Shown here: positions 11,245-20,400 of the stretch, piece by piece | Numbering within the stretch: the first letter of the stretch is position 1 | Layout: every line of letters starts with the position of its first letter | Source: an alpha proteobacterium SCGC AAA536-K22 | Lineage (GTDB): Bacteria; Pseudomonadota; Alphaproteobacteria; Puniceispirillales; Marisalimonadaceae | Reading direction: 5' to 3' | Assembly (NCBI GenBank): GCA_000421325.1 | Contig: ATWQ01000003.1 | Span: 88,351-135,671 of the forward strand | DNA length: 47,321 nucleotides | The notes under the pieces: generated by a model | The model's database searches: none | Told to the model about the DNA's origin: nothing | The model's input: the letters and a program-made list of their open reading frames with translations, nothing else | Program-made: the position numbers and the translations under genes

Positions 11245-12120
11245 ATGAAAAATACAGCTCCAATTTTGGCAATTTTTTCTACAATTTTCTTTTGGGGCTC
11301 TTCTTTTCCAGTAATGTCATTTATTTTAGAAACTTCTACTCCACTAATCTTAGGTGCGGGTAGATTTTCTCTAGCGGCATTCATTTCTTTATTATGGTGT
11401 ATTTACACTTATAAAAAAAAAATTCAGTTGAATCATTTTTTTAGATATTTTATTGCAGGTTTTGTAGGTATTTTTCTATATAATTTATTCTTGAACTATG
11501 GTCAGCAAAATATATCAGCAGGTGCTAGTAGTTTCATAGTTAATTGTAATCCTTTGTTTACAGTTTTAATAGGATTTTTGATTTTAAAACAAAAAGTTTC
11601 ATTTATTCATTGGTCATGTGTATTTTTTTGTTTAGCAGGCGTCTGTATAATTTCTATTGATCAAAAAGGTGGATTAGAGTTTGGGAGTGGTTCAACATTA
11701 ATTCTATTTGCAGCAATTTTGACTGCTATTTACTTTCATATATTAAAACCATTAGTGTTAATTTATGGCGCTATAACTTCAGCTGCCTATACAATCTTAT
11801 TTGGAACTCTACCTATGATTATTTGGTTTCCAGAAACTTATTATTTTATAATTAATTCTAATAATGAAGTTAAAATAGCTTTTTTATGGTTATCGTTATT
11901 TCCTACAACAATAGGTTATTTAACCTGGACTTATGCAGTTGGTTACTTTGGAGCAAATAAAGCTTCATTATTTCTCTATTTAATTCCACCAATTTCAATA
12001 ATATTAAATTTCTTGTGGTATAATAAAGAACCTTCATTAAACACAATCTTAGGTGGAACAATTATAATAATAAGTCTGTTTTGCACCTATTCTTTTATGA
12101 AAACAAAAAATCAAGATTAG
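11245..12120 (+). CDS. EamA/DMT-superfamily transporter
   Basis: 291-residue inner-membrane protein made of ten hydrophobic spans arranged as two EamA repeats, the pattern of drug/metabolite exporters of the RhaT/EamA type. The first repeat starts at FSTIFFWGSSFPVMSF and contains the conserved LGAGRFSLAAF segment; the second ends in GGTIIIISLF. It is 24 bases downstream of the signal-less solute-binding-like protein, so the pair could be cotranscribed. The exported substrate cannot be read from sequence; amino acids or purines are common in the family. Confidence 0.85.
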   Translation: MKNTAPILAIFSTIFFWGSSFPVMSFILETSTPLILGAGRFSLAAFISLLWCIYTYKKKIQLNHFFRYFIAGFVGIFLYNLFLNYGQQNISAGASSFIVNCNPLFTVLIGFLILKQKVSFIHWSCVFFCLAGVCIISIDQKGGLEFGSGSTLILFAAILTAIYFHILKPLVLIYGAITSAAYTILFGTLPMIIWFPETYYFIINSNNEVKIAFLWLSLFPTTIGYLTWTYAVGYFGANKASLFLYLIPPISIILNFLWYNKEPSLNTILGGTIIIISLFCTYSFMKTKNQD

Positions 12121-12139
12121 TGTAGTTTTATACAAATGA

Positions 12140-12213
12140 TGGAGCGGGTAGCGAGAATCGAACTCGCGTCATTAGCTTGGAAGGCTAAGGTCTTACCACT
12201 ACACAATACCCGC
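12140..12213 (-). tRNA. tRNA-Gly (anticodon TCC)
   Basis: Read on the minus strand, the 74 nucleotides form a cloverleaf: acceptor arm GCGGGTA pairs with TACCCGC, the anticodon stem TTAGC/GCTAA encloses loop CTTCCAA giving anticodon TCC, and the T arm contains GAGTTCGATTCTC. The discriminator is T and CCA is encoded in the DNA. It lies between the EamA gene and hemH. Confidence 0.95.
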
Positions 12214-12300
12214 ATCATATGAGCCTTATAAGTGTTTATAAAGAAATTGTAAATAATAACTTTATAATTATATTAACTTTCATAGTAACTAATTTATTGT

Positions 12301-13332
12301 TTAATAGTTCCAACCAAGCAGGTTTTGTTTGATAATATATTCCAAGAATTTAATTGAATATTCATTATCATTTAGACAGGGAATGTATTCGAAACTCTCC
12401 CCGCCATTTTCAATAAATAACTCTCTTGCTTCAACATTAATTTCTTCAAGCGTTTCTAAACAATCTGATATAAATCCTGGAGCAATCACAGCAATATTTT
12501 TTTGTCCTTTTTTCGCTAGGCCTATAATTGTTTCGTCAGTATAAGGTTGAAGCCATGGTTCAGGTCCAAATCTAGACTGAAATGTCACTAAAATTTTATC
12601 ATCAGGCCATTTAAGTTCTTCTTTAAGTAATCGAGCGGTCTTTATACAATGACAATGATAAGGATCACCGGCCATAAAATATCTTTTTGGAATACCATGG
12701 AATGAAACTACTAGTTTATCTAAATTTTTTCTATTTATAATATTTTTTTTAATAGTTTCAGCTAAAGCCTTAATATATTTTTTGTCATCAAACCAGGGAG
12801 CTATCGTTCTTAAGTCAGGTTGCCATCTTTGTTTTAACATCCACTTAAAAACTTCGTCTTTGACTGTAGCAGAAGTGCTCGCTGCATATTGAGGGTATAA
12901 AGGCACAAGTAGTATTTTAGAGCATCCCTTTTCAGTCATTTTGTTTAGTGTTTTTTCAATTTCAGGCGTTCCGTATCTCATTGCATAGTCAATTGAAATA
13001 TTTTTATAATTTTTAAAGATTTTCTTTATTTTACTAGTTTGGTTTATTGTAAATTTTCTAAGTGGAGATCCATGGTTGTCTTTATCCCATATTTTTTGAT
13101 AAGCTTTACCAGATTTTGAGGGTCTAAAAGTTAATATAGGCCCGTTAAGTATTAACCACCATAGAGGCCTAAAAATATCGACAACTCTTTTATCCAGTAA
13201 GAATTGTTTCAAATATTTTCTCATTGACCAATAATCAGTCCCCTCAGGTGTTCCTAAGTTAACCAGCAAGACGCCAATTTTAGATTTTTCAGGAAATGAT
13301 GGGTGGTTTAATGGTTTATCAATTATAGCCAA
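12301..13332 (-). CDS. hemH: Ferrochelatase HemH
   Basis: 343-residue enzyme inserting ferrous iron into protoporphyrin IX, the last step of haem synthesis. It begins its core with KIGVLLVNLGTPEGTDYWSMR, carries LVPLYPQYAASTSATV, and has the metal-site histidine in VSFHGIPKRYFMAGDPYH followed by LVTFQSRFGPEPWLQPYTD. Length matches the family. It lies 20 bases downstream of hemA on the same strand, so the first and last enzymes of the haem pathway form one operon. The N-terminal methionine at 13332 is the only start before the core. Confidence 0.96.
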   Translation of the reverse strand: MAIIDKPLNHPSFPEKSKIGVLLVNLGTPEGTDYWSMRKYLKQFLLDKRVVDIFRPLWWLILNGPILTFRPSKSGKAYQKIWDKDNHGSPLRKFTINQTSKIKKIFKNYKNISIDYAMRYGTPEIEKTLNKMTEKGCSKILLVPLYPQYAASTSATVKDEVFKWMLKQRWQPDLRTIAPWFDDKKYIKALAETIKKNIINRKNLDKLVVSFHGIPKRYFMAGDPYHCHCIKTARLLKEELKWPDDKILVTFQSRFGPEPWLQPYTDETIIGLAKKGQKNIAVIAPGFISDCLETLEEINVEARELFIENGGESFEYIPCLNDNEYSIKFLEYIIKQNLLGWNY

Positions 13333-13352
13333 TGTAAGCTCTTTGTAATTTG

Positions 13353-14573
13353 TTATGCATAGTTTTTGTATACAATATTATTTGTTTTATTAAACGCATG
13401 TTTTAGTGAGATAGTTAAGTCATATATCATTTCATCGGTGTGAAGAGGACCAGGAGTAATTCTAAGTCTTTCTGTTCCTTTAGGAACTGTAGGATAGTTA
13501 ATTGGTTGAATATAATGTCCAAATTCATTTAACAATATATTACTAATTTCACTACATCTTATTGGATCATTTACCATTACTGGTACTATGTGACTGTTAT
13601 TATTTAAGAAATCGATATTTTCTTTTAACAGCGATTTTTTAAGAATTGCTGTATTTCTTTGTTGTAATTTTCTTTCACTATCTGAATTTTTTAAATATTT
13701 AATTGACTCAGTAGCAGTTTTTGCGAGTGCAGGTGGCATTGCTGTAGTAAAAATAAAACCACTAGCATAACTTCTAATTGCATCACATATTTCTTCAGAA
13801 GACGAAATATAACCTCCCATAGTACCGTAAGCTTTTCCAAGAGTACCTTGAATTATATCTATTGAATTTTGTAAATTCATCTTTTCAGTTACACCAGCAC
13901 CAGTTTGACCATACATACCCACAGCATGTACTTCATCTAGGTAAGTTAAAGCTTTATATTTGTTTGCAATTTTAACTATATTCTTAATGTCTCCAAAGTC
14001 TCCATCCATTGAATAAATAGATTCAAAAATGATTACTTTGTGCTTTTCAATGGGATATCTTTTGATTAATTCCTCTAAATGATTATAGTCATTATGTCTA
14101 AAAATTTCTTTTTGGGCCCCTGATTTTTTAATTCCATTGATAATAGAGGCATGATTCTTTTCGTCGGAGAAAACAACAACATCATCTAATATATTCAGCA
14201 ACGTACTTATACTAGATTCGTTGGCCACATATCCAGAAGAAAATACTATTGCTTTTTTTTTGTTATGTAAAATTGCTAATTCTTTTTCTAAATTGACTAT
14301 TGCAGAACTATTACCAGAAATGTTTCTCGTTCCACCAGAACCTGTACCCATACATTTAACTGAATCTATCATTGATTTAATGATTAAATCATTCTGACTC
14401 ATTCCTAAATAATCATTTGAACACCAAACTATAATTTCAGAGCTTTTAGAATTAACTTTCCAATAAGCATTTGGATGTTGACCTGCACATCTCTCTATTT
14501 CGTTGAAATAACGATACCTACCTTCAAATTTTAATTTGTTGATAGATGCTTTAAATTTATCTGAGTAATTCAA
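13353..14573 (-). CDS. hemA: 5-aminolevulinate synthase (ALAS)
   Basis: 406-residue PLP enzyme of the alpha-oxoamine synthase family, condensing glycine and succinyl-CoA to 5-aminolevulinate (C4 or Shemin pathway), characteristic of alphaproteobacteria. Visible features: VWCSNDYLGMSQN and GTGSGGTRNISG near residues 50-90, FSDEKNHASIINGI, YLDEVHAVGMYG with the PLP aspartate, and the Schiff-base lysine in GTLGKAYGTMGG near residue 245. The C-terminal RLRITPGPLHTDEM segment distinguishes ALAS from its KBL and BioF relatives. It is first in hemA-hemH and divergent from dksA across about 200 bases of AT-rich DNA. Confidence 0.95.
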   Translation of the reverse strand: MNYSDKFKASINKLKFEGRYRYFNEIERCAGQHPNAYWKVNSKSSEIIVWCSNDYLGMSQNDLIIKSMIDSVKCMGTGSGGTRNISGNSSAIVNLEKELAILHNKKKAIVFSSGYVANESSISTLLNILDDVVVFSDEKNHASIINGIKKSGAQKEIFRHNDYNHLEELIKRYPIEKHKVIIFESIYSMDGDFGDIKNIVKIANKYKALTYLDEVHAVGMYGQTGAGVTEKMNLQNSIDIIQGTLGKAYGTMGGYISSSEEICDAIRSYASGFIFTTAMPPALAKTATESIKYLKNSDSERKLQQRNTAILKKSLLKENIDFLNNNSHIVPVMVNDPIRCSEISNILLNEFGHYIQPINYPTVPKGTERLRITPGPLHTDEMIYDLTISLKHAFNKTNNIVYKNYA

Positions 14574-14771
14574 TTTGATCTTCTTTTTTATTTATATAAT
14601 TTAAATAATATTAATCTTTTTTTTTACAATATATTTTTTAATAAAATAAGTATAAAGATTATGATTTAAGCAAGTTTTAAAATTTCAAAATTTATTTATT
14701 TTCTTACTTGAATTTTTTCAAAGATTTTATATAAATTGAATACTTTCGTAATTTTTCTGGAAACAAAAAAA
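14574..14771. other. AT-rich divergent intergenic region hemA/dksA
   Basis: About 200 bases between the divergent starts of hemA and dksA, very rich in A and T with several T-runs. It must hold promoters for both directions, but I could not pick a convincing -35/-10 pair. The exact right edge depends on which dksA start is used. Confidence 0.5.
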
Positions 14772-15266
14772 GTGAATTCACCTAAAACAACTAAAACGTC
14801 AAAAAAAAAAATCTTTGTCAATGGCGCGGGTAGAGGTGGTTTGTTAGGCAATAGAATAATACTTCCTGAAGACTACACTCCTAGTAATGATGAAGAATTT
14901 ATGAATGATAAACAATTAGAGTTTTTTAGACAAAAATTAACTAATTGGAAATTAGATTTATTAGATGAAGCAACTGATACAAAAGACAATCTATCTGCAG
15001 AAGGTTTACAAAGACCAGACATAGCTGATAGAGCGCAAGTAGAAACAGACGCGTCTATTCAGTTGAGGACACGTGACAGAGAGAGAAAGCTTATTAGTAA
15101 GATTGATGCAGCTTTAAGAAGAATTGATTTAAAAACATATGGTTATTGTGAAGATACTGGTGAACCAATCGGCCTAGGTCGTTTAAAAGCTAGGCCGATA
15201 GCATCCTTGAGTGTTGATGCACAAGAACGACATGAAAAAATGGAAAAAATTCATAAAGATGAATAA
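14772..15266 (+). CDS. dksA: DksA-family RNA polymerase-binding regulator
   Basis: Secondary-channel regulator that works with ppGpp on RNA polymerase. The coiled-coil part (QLEFFRQKLTNWKLDLLDEA to RLIDLK-like helix) includes the tip motif DIADRAQVETD, and the globular end reads YGYCEDTGEPIGLGRLKARP. Only the first of the four zinc-site cysteines is kept, as in many alphaproteobacterial DksA proteins, so it is probably zinc-independent. An N-terminal basic extension precedes the core. Start is uncertain: I use GTG 14772 (MNSPKTTKTSKKK); TTG 14736 in the same frame would add 12 residues. Neither has a strong ribosome-binding site. recA follows after 129 bases. Confidence 0.88.
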   Translation: MNSPKTTKTSKKKIFVNGAGRGGLLGNRIILPEDYTPSNDEEFMNDKQLEFFRQKLTNWKLDLLDEATDTKDNLSAEGLQRPDIADRAQVETDASIQLRTRDRERKLISKIDAALRRIDLKTYGYCEDTGEPIGLGRLKARPIASLSVDAQERHEKMEKIHKDE

Positions 15267-15279
15267 CTCTAATTAACAA

Positions 15280-15294
15280 GAACAAATCAAGAAC
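15280..15294 (+). promoter_or_regulatory. LexA (SOS) box upstream of recA
   Basis: The sequence GAACAAATCAAGAAC is a perfect GAAC-N7-GAAC direct repeat, the LexA operator form known from alphaproteobacteria (GTTC-N7-GTTC on the other strand). A further GAAC lies at 15309-15312, inside the promoter spacer. The box sits just upstream of a good -35 element and about 100 bases before recA, so LexA binding would control recA. Confidence 0.85.
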
Positions 15295-15299
15295 ATTTA

Positions 15300-15328
15300 T
15301 TGACATAAGAACAAAAGGTGAATATATA
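15300..15328 (+). promoter_or_regulatory. recA sigma-70 promoter
   Basis: TTGACA at 15300-15305 and TATATA at 15323-15328 are separated by 17 bases, a near-consensus housekeeping promoter. It lies 68 bases before the recA start and directly next to the LexA box. A third GAAC half-site (15309-15312) falls between the two hexamers. Confidence 0.65.
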
Positions 15329-15395
15329 TTAAATTCAATATATAATTGTTTATAGTTGAAACTATTTCGACCATATGCCAGTAAGGAGATAAATA

Positions 15396-16466
15396 ATGAA
15401 CGCTGAGGTGATTAAAATGTCTAGTCAAGATAAAGATAGAAATGTGGCTTTAGAATCGGCTATTGGTCAGATTGAAAAAGCTTTTGGTAAAGGTTCGGTT
15501 ATGAAATTAGGTACTTCAGGAGTAAACTTGGATGTACAAGCAATCTCTACTGGTTCACTTGGACTCGATGTTGCGTTAGGTATTGGTGGTCTACCAAAAG
15601 GAAGAATTGTAGAAATATATGGTCCTGAAAGTTCTGGTAAAACAACTTTGGCTTTACATGTTGTAGCAGAAGCCCAGAAAGCAGGTGGTACTTGTGCGTT
15701 CGTAGATGCTGAACATGCTTTAGATCCAGTATATGCTAAAAAATTAGGGGTGAATATAGACGACTTGCTAATTTCACAACCTGACGCAGGTGAACAAGCC
15801 TTAGAAATAGCGGACACATTGGTAAGATCGGGCGCTATTTCTGTTTTAGTTATTGATTCTGTTGCTGCTCTAGTTCCAAGAGCTGAATTAGAAGGTGATA
15901 TGGGTGACAGTCATATGGGTCTTCAAGCTAGATTAATGAGCCAAGCATTACGAAAATTAACGTCATCAATATCCAAATCTAATTGTTTAGTAATATTTAT
16001 TAACCAGATTAGACAAAAAATTGGAATTATGTTTGGTAATCCAGAGACAACTTCTGGAGGTAATGCACTAAAATTTTACGCATCTGTTAGACTTGATATC
16101 CGTAGAATAGGAGCAATTAAAGATAAAGATGATATTATTGGTAATCAAACAAGAGTTAAAGTTGTTAAAAATAAAGTAGCTCCTCCTTTTAGAACAGTTG
16201 AATTTGACATTATGTATGGTGAAGGTATTTCCAAAAATGGTGAAATAATTGATTTAGGTGTTTCTGCAGACATAATAGAAAAATCTGGTTCGTGGTTTTC
16301 ATATAATGATCAAAGAATTGGTCAAGGAAGAGAAAACGCTAAAAACTTTCTTAACGAAAACACTGATATTGCTCTTGAAATAGAAGATAAAATAAAAGGT
16401 AATTCTGTTCTTGTTGAAGAGATTCTAATGAACCCAGAGCAACAAAATTCTGTAGAAGAAAAATAA
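15396..16466 (+). CDS. recA: Recombinase RecA
   Basis: 356-residue DNA-strand-exchange protein and SOS co-protease. Walker [10 protein letters not shown] lies near residue 75, Walker [22 protein letters not shown] near 150-170 (shown here as [14 protein letters not shown]), the L2-side motif [13 protein letters not shown] near 205, and [17 protein letters not shown] follows. The ATG at 15396 has an AAGGAG ribosome-binding site. Control by LexA is supported by the upstream GAAC-N7-GAAC box. alaS follows on the same strand after 70 bases. Confidence 0.98.
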   Translation: MNAEVIKMSSQDKDRNVALESAIGQIEKAFGKGSVMKLGTSGVNLDVQAISTGSLGLDVALGIGGLPKGRIVEIYGPESSGKTTLALHVVAEAQKAGGTCAFVDAEHALDPVYAKKLGVNIDDLLISQPDAGEQALEIADTLVRSGAISVLVIDSVAALVPRAELEGDMGDSHMGLQARLMSQALRKLTSSISKSNCLVIFINQIRQKIGIMFGNPETTSGGNALKFYASVRLDIRRIGAIKDKDDIIGNQTRVKVVKNKVAPPFRTVEFDIMYGEGISKNGEIIDLGVSADIIEKSGSWFSYNDQRIGQGRENAKNFLNENTDIALEIEDKIKGNSVLVEEILMNPEQQNSVEEK

Positions 16467-16536
16467 ATTTATTGTAGATTTGTTTTTTGCTAGATTGGTG
16501 TTATCAAGAATAAAATATAACAATACAGTTTAGCAA

Positions 16537-19209
16537 ATGATTAAGAGTAAACATTCAGTAAATGAAATAAGAAAAACTTTTATTGATTATTTTAAAAATG
16601 ATAGTCACCAAGTTGTTTCCTCTAGTAACTTAGTACCAGAGAATGATCCCACACTTTTATTTACAAATGCCGGTATGGTCCAGTTTAAAAATATTTTTAC
16701 TGGTTTAGAGCATAGAAAATATAATAAAGCTGTGTCATCTCAAAAGTGCTTGAGAGCAGGTGGAAAACATAATGATCTTGAGAATGTTGGAAGGACAGCA
16801 AGACACCACACATTTTTTGAAATGTTAGGTAATTTTTCATTTGGTGATTACTTTAAAGAAAAAGCCATTTATCAAGCATGGGAATTACTAACAAAAGAAT
16901 ATGGAATTCCAAAAGAAAAATTGTTGGTAACTATTTATCATAACGACCAAGAAGCAGAAGATCTGTGGAAAAAAATAACTGGTTTAAGTGATGATAAAAT
17001 AATCAAAATTAAGACTAGTGATAATTTTTGGAGCATGGGAGATACTGGCCCGTGTGGTCCATGCTCAGAAATATTTTATGATCATGGTGAATTAGTAGAA
17101 GGAGGTCCTCCTGGTTCCAAAAATGAGGATGGTGATAGGTTCATAGAAATATGGAACTTAGTTTTCATGCAATATGAACAAATTTCTAATAATGAAAGAA
17201 TTAATTTACCAAAACCTAGTATTGACACAGGTATGGGATTAGAACGTATTTCTGCTGTTTTACAAAATACTCATAATAATTATGAAACTGATATGATGAA
17301 AAATTTAGTAGATGCTTCATCATTGTTAACTGGTGTAGATCGAAACAAAGATAATATTATATCACATAGAGTTATAGCAGATCACTTAAGGTCAATTTCA
17401 TTTTTAATTGCTGAAGGAGTATTACCTAGCAATGAAGGAAGAGGTTATGTACTTAGAAGGATAATGAGAAGGGCTATGCGTCACACACATCTACTTGGTG
17501 CATTAGATCCAGTTATATTTAAATTGGTAGAATATTTAATTAAAGAAATGGGTGATGCATTTCCTGAATTAATTTTCCAAAAATCAATTATTGAAAAAAC
17601 TATTAATGATGAAGAGATAAAGTTTAAAGATACTTTAGACAGAGGTATGAGCTTATTAATAAACGAAATAGACGAAAAAGTCTCTTCAGGCATTCTTTCT
17701 GGTGAGAAAGCATTTGAATTATATGATACATATGGGTTTCCGATAGATCTAACAGAAGATGTTTTAAAATCCTATGGATGGACTGTTGATTATTTGGGTT
17801 TTGAAATTTCAATGAATAATCAAAAAAATAAAGCCAGACAAGCATGGTCAGGATCTGGAGACAAACAATATGATCAAAAGATTTTAAAACTTTTATTAGA
17901 GCTTCCTAGTTCAGATTTTCAAGGATACGACTATAACTTCTTAGAAACAGAGATTAATTTAATTATCAAGAATAATGAAATAGTAAGAAATATTTCATTT
18001 GGTGATAAAGTTGATGTTGTTTTTAATAAAACTATTTTTTATGCAGAATCTGGTGGGCAAATCGCAGATAAAGGAAGCTTAGAAGGAGTAGAATTTAAAG
18101 CAAATGTTCTTAATACAAAAAAAATTAATATTGGAAATAATAAAATTATCTTTATTTCAACTATAGAAGTCCTATCAGGAAACTTACAAAGTGGTGATAT
18201 TGTTAGACAATTAATTGAATTAGATCATAGAAAACAATTATGCTCACATCATTCAGCTACACATTTACTACATGAGGCATTAAGACAAAAATTAGGTCAT
18301 CATGTCGCTCAAAAAGGTTCTCTGGTTACACAAGAAAAATTAAGGTTTGATTTTAGTCATCCAAATCCCATTTCCACACAAGAAATAATGGATATTGAAA
18401 ATGAAGTTAATTTTAGAATTTTTTGTAATGATGACGTTACAACTAAAATTATGACTCCAAGCGATGCTATTGAAAGAGGTGCGATTGCTCTTTTTGGAGA
18501 AAAGTATGGTGAAAAAGTGAGAGTGGTTTCAATTGGGAAAAGTCTTGATGCAAAGAGAGATGCTTGGTCAGTCGAATTGTGTGGTGGCACTCATGTTAAA
18601 AGAACTTCAGAGATCTTATCTTTTAAAATCATTTCTGAAACAGGTGTTTCTTCTGGTGTCCGTCGAATAGAAGCAGTAACAAATACTTCAGCAATTAAGT
18701 TTTATAATGATAAGATTGATAAAGTTAAAAACATATCAAATCTTCTGAAAACTAATAATAATCAAGTGGAAAAAAAAGTTGAACAATTAATCGAAGAAAA
18801 TCAAAGAATTAATAAGGAGTTAAAACTTTTAAAAAAGAACCCAATAATAACTGACAAAAATAATACTATCAAAGAAACAATAAAAGGGATTATTTTTGAG
18901 TATGTAATATTTGATGATTTAGCAATTAAAGAATTAAAATCAAATGCCGAAAAGTTAATTAAAAACAATAAGTCTGATATAGTTTGCCTTATTAGTAAAG
19001 TTGATAGTAAAGCATCTTTAGTTATTGCAGTAGACAATAAAATAGCTAAGAAAATAAGTGCAGTAGAAATGGTAAAAGAAGTTTCGACTATTTTAGGTGG
19101 TAAAGGTGGAGGTGGAAGAGTGGATATGGCCCAGTCCGGAGGTTCTTTACCAGAAAACAGTCCGTTGGCTATTGAAAGTCTAAAAAAATATATTGATAAT
19201 AAGTTTTAG
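16537..19209 (+). CDS. alaS: Alanyl-tRNA synthetase
   Basis: 890-residue class II synthetase, full length for the family. The catalytic core shows SQKCLRAGGKHNDLENVG and HHTFFEMLGNFSFGDYFK near residues 70-105; the editing domain has the metal-binding HSATHLLHEALR near 570 and CGGTHV near 685; the C-terminal glycine-rich GGKGGGGRVDMAQSGG lies near 850. The recA-alaS order is common in alphaproteobacteria. It is followed after 12 bases by a frameshifted aminotransferase. Confidence 0.98.
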   Translation: MIKSKHSVNEIRKTFIDYFKNDSHQVVSSSNLVPENDPTLLFTNAGMVQFKNIFTGLEHRKYNKAVSSQKCLRAGGKHNDLENVGRTARHHTFFEMLGNFSFGDYFKEKAIYQAWELLTKEYGIPKEKLLVTIYHNDQEAEDLWKKITGLSDDKIIKIKTSDNFWSMGDTGPCGPCSEIFYDHGELVEGGPPGSKNEDGDRFIEIWNLVFMQYEQISNNERINLPKPSIDTGMGLERISAVLQNTHNNYETDMMKNLVDASSLLTGVDRNKDNIISHRVIADHLRSISFLIAEGVLPSNEGRGYVLRRIMRRAMRHTHLLGALDPVIFKLVEYLIKEMGDAFPELIFQKSIIEKTINDEEIKFKDTLDRGMSLLINEIDEKVSSGILSGEKAFELYDTYGFPIDLTEDVLKSYGWTVDYLGFEISMNNQKNKARQAWSGSGDKQYDQKILKLLLELPSSDFQGYDYNFLETEINLIIKNNEIVRNISFGDKVDVVFNKTIFYAESGGQIADKGSLEGVEFKANVLNTKKINIGNNKIIFISTIEVLSGNLQSGDIVRQLIELDHRKQLCSHHSATHLLHEALRQKLGHHVAQKGSLVTQEKLRFDFSHPNPISTQEIMDIENEVNFRIFCNDDVTTKIMTPSDAIERGAIALFGEKYGEKVRVVSIGKSLDAKRDAWSVELCGGTHVKRTSEILSFKIISETGVSSGVRRIEAVTNTSAIKFYNDKIDKVKNISNLLKTNNNQVEKKVEQLIEENQRINKELKLLKKNPIITDKNNTIKETIKGIIFEYVIFDDLAIKELKSNAEKLIKNNKSDIVCLISKVDSKASLVIAVDNKIAKKISAVEMVKEVSTILGGKGGGGRVDMAQSGGSLPENSPLAIESLKKYIDNKF

Positions 19210-19220
19210 GGCTAAAAAAA

Positions 19221-20395
19221 TTGTTAGAAAAATTAAATGAAGAAATTATTTCTTTTAAAGAAACAGCAATTATGGAAATTGCAAACTTTGGAAGGCAATA
19301 TACAAAAGACACTGGTAAACATGTCTATCCTGCCTGGTTCGGAGAAGGTGATACTCCAACAAGTAAATTAATATATGATAAAAGTATAAATGCTTTGAAT
19401 GAAGGCAAAACTTTTTATACCTATCAAAATGGAACACCTAAACTTCGATCTGAAATCACAAAATATATGAATGAGGTTTTCAATATAAATACTAAGCCAG
19501 AAAATCATAGCGTGGTTACTGGTGGTATGATGGGGCTTAGACTAATTTGCGATTTAATAGTCAGTCATGGAGATGAAGTTGTTATGATTGGCCCAGTGTG
19601 GCCAAATATCAGATCTTCTGTTTTACTAAAAAAAAGGTAACATAAAAAGAAATTTCACTAGAATTAAAAAATGGTGAATGGGTAATTGATTTCGATTTAT
19701 TATTAAACTCAGTTACTGAAAAAACAAAAATGGTATTTGTAAACAGCCCAGGAAATCCAACAGGTTGGGTTATGCCTAAAGAACAACAAAAATTATTGTT
19801 AAACCATACACGTCATTTAGGTTGTTGGCTAATATCTGATGAAGTTTATCATCAAATAACATTCAATGATTTTGTATCGCCAAGCTTCCTTGAACTTTCA
19901 AAACCTAATGACAGATTGATAGTAATTAATTCTGCTTCAAAAAGCTTTAACATGACGGGATGGAGAATAGGTTGGATTACCCACCCTGAAGAACTAGGAA
20001 GTCATATTGCTAAATTGGTTCAAATAACGACAACAGGTGTTCCTGAGTTTCTTCAAAATGGTTTGGTTTCAGCATTGGATAATCATAAAACAATTACTCA
20101 TGAACTACGAAAAAATTTAAAAAAATCTAGAGATATTATGTTTGATAGGTTAGTAAATTGGAATCAAGTTGAATGTAGTATTCCAGACGCAGCATTTTAT
20201 GCATTTTTTAAAGTTAAAGGTATTAATGATTCACTGGATTTTGCAAAGAAATTAATTTTAGAAACAAATGTAGGTGTAGCTCCTGGGGTGGCTTTTGGAG
20301 CATCTGGAGAAGGTCATCTTAGGATTTGTTTTGCCGCAAAAGAAACTTTTATAATTGAAATTATGGATAGGTTAGAGCCTGCACTAAATAAATAA
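19221..20395 (+). pseudogene. Class I/II aminotransferase, disrupted by two frameshifts
   Basis: Fold-type I PLP aminotransferase of about 391 residues if the frames are joined. The first part (TTG 19221 to 19640) carries YTYQNGTPKLRSEITKYM and ends in IRSSVLLKKR; the last part (through 20395) carries FVNSPGNPTGWVMPKEQ and the PLP lysine in SASKSFNMTGWRIGW. The reading frame is lost at an 8-A run (19628-19635) and again at a 5-A run (about 19644-19648): dropping one A from each restores a normal sequence, LLKKGNIKEISLEL. A single indel cannot do it, since each single-shift path meets a stop. Both halves are otherwise well conserved, so this is either a young pseudogene, a local sequence error or a case of slippage. 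Substrate unknown. Confidence 0.8.
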
Positions 20396-20400
20396 TTTAT

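Noticed and set aside
14772-15266. DksA with three of four zinc cysteines missing as a novel variant
   Set aside because: Loss of these cysteines is a known trait of many alphaproteobacterial DksA proteins.
19600-19660. Programmed ribosomal frameshift in the aminotransferase
   Set aside because: Two separate shifts would be needed, with no clear stimulatory structure; pseudogene, sequence error or transcript slippage is more likely.
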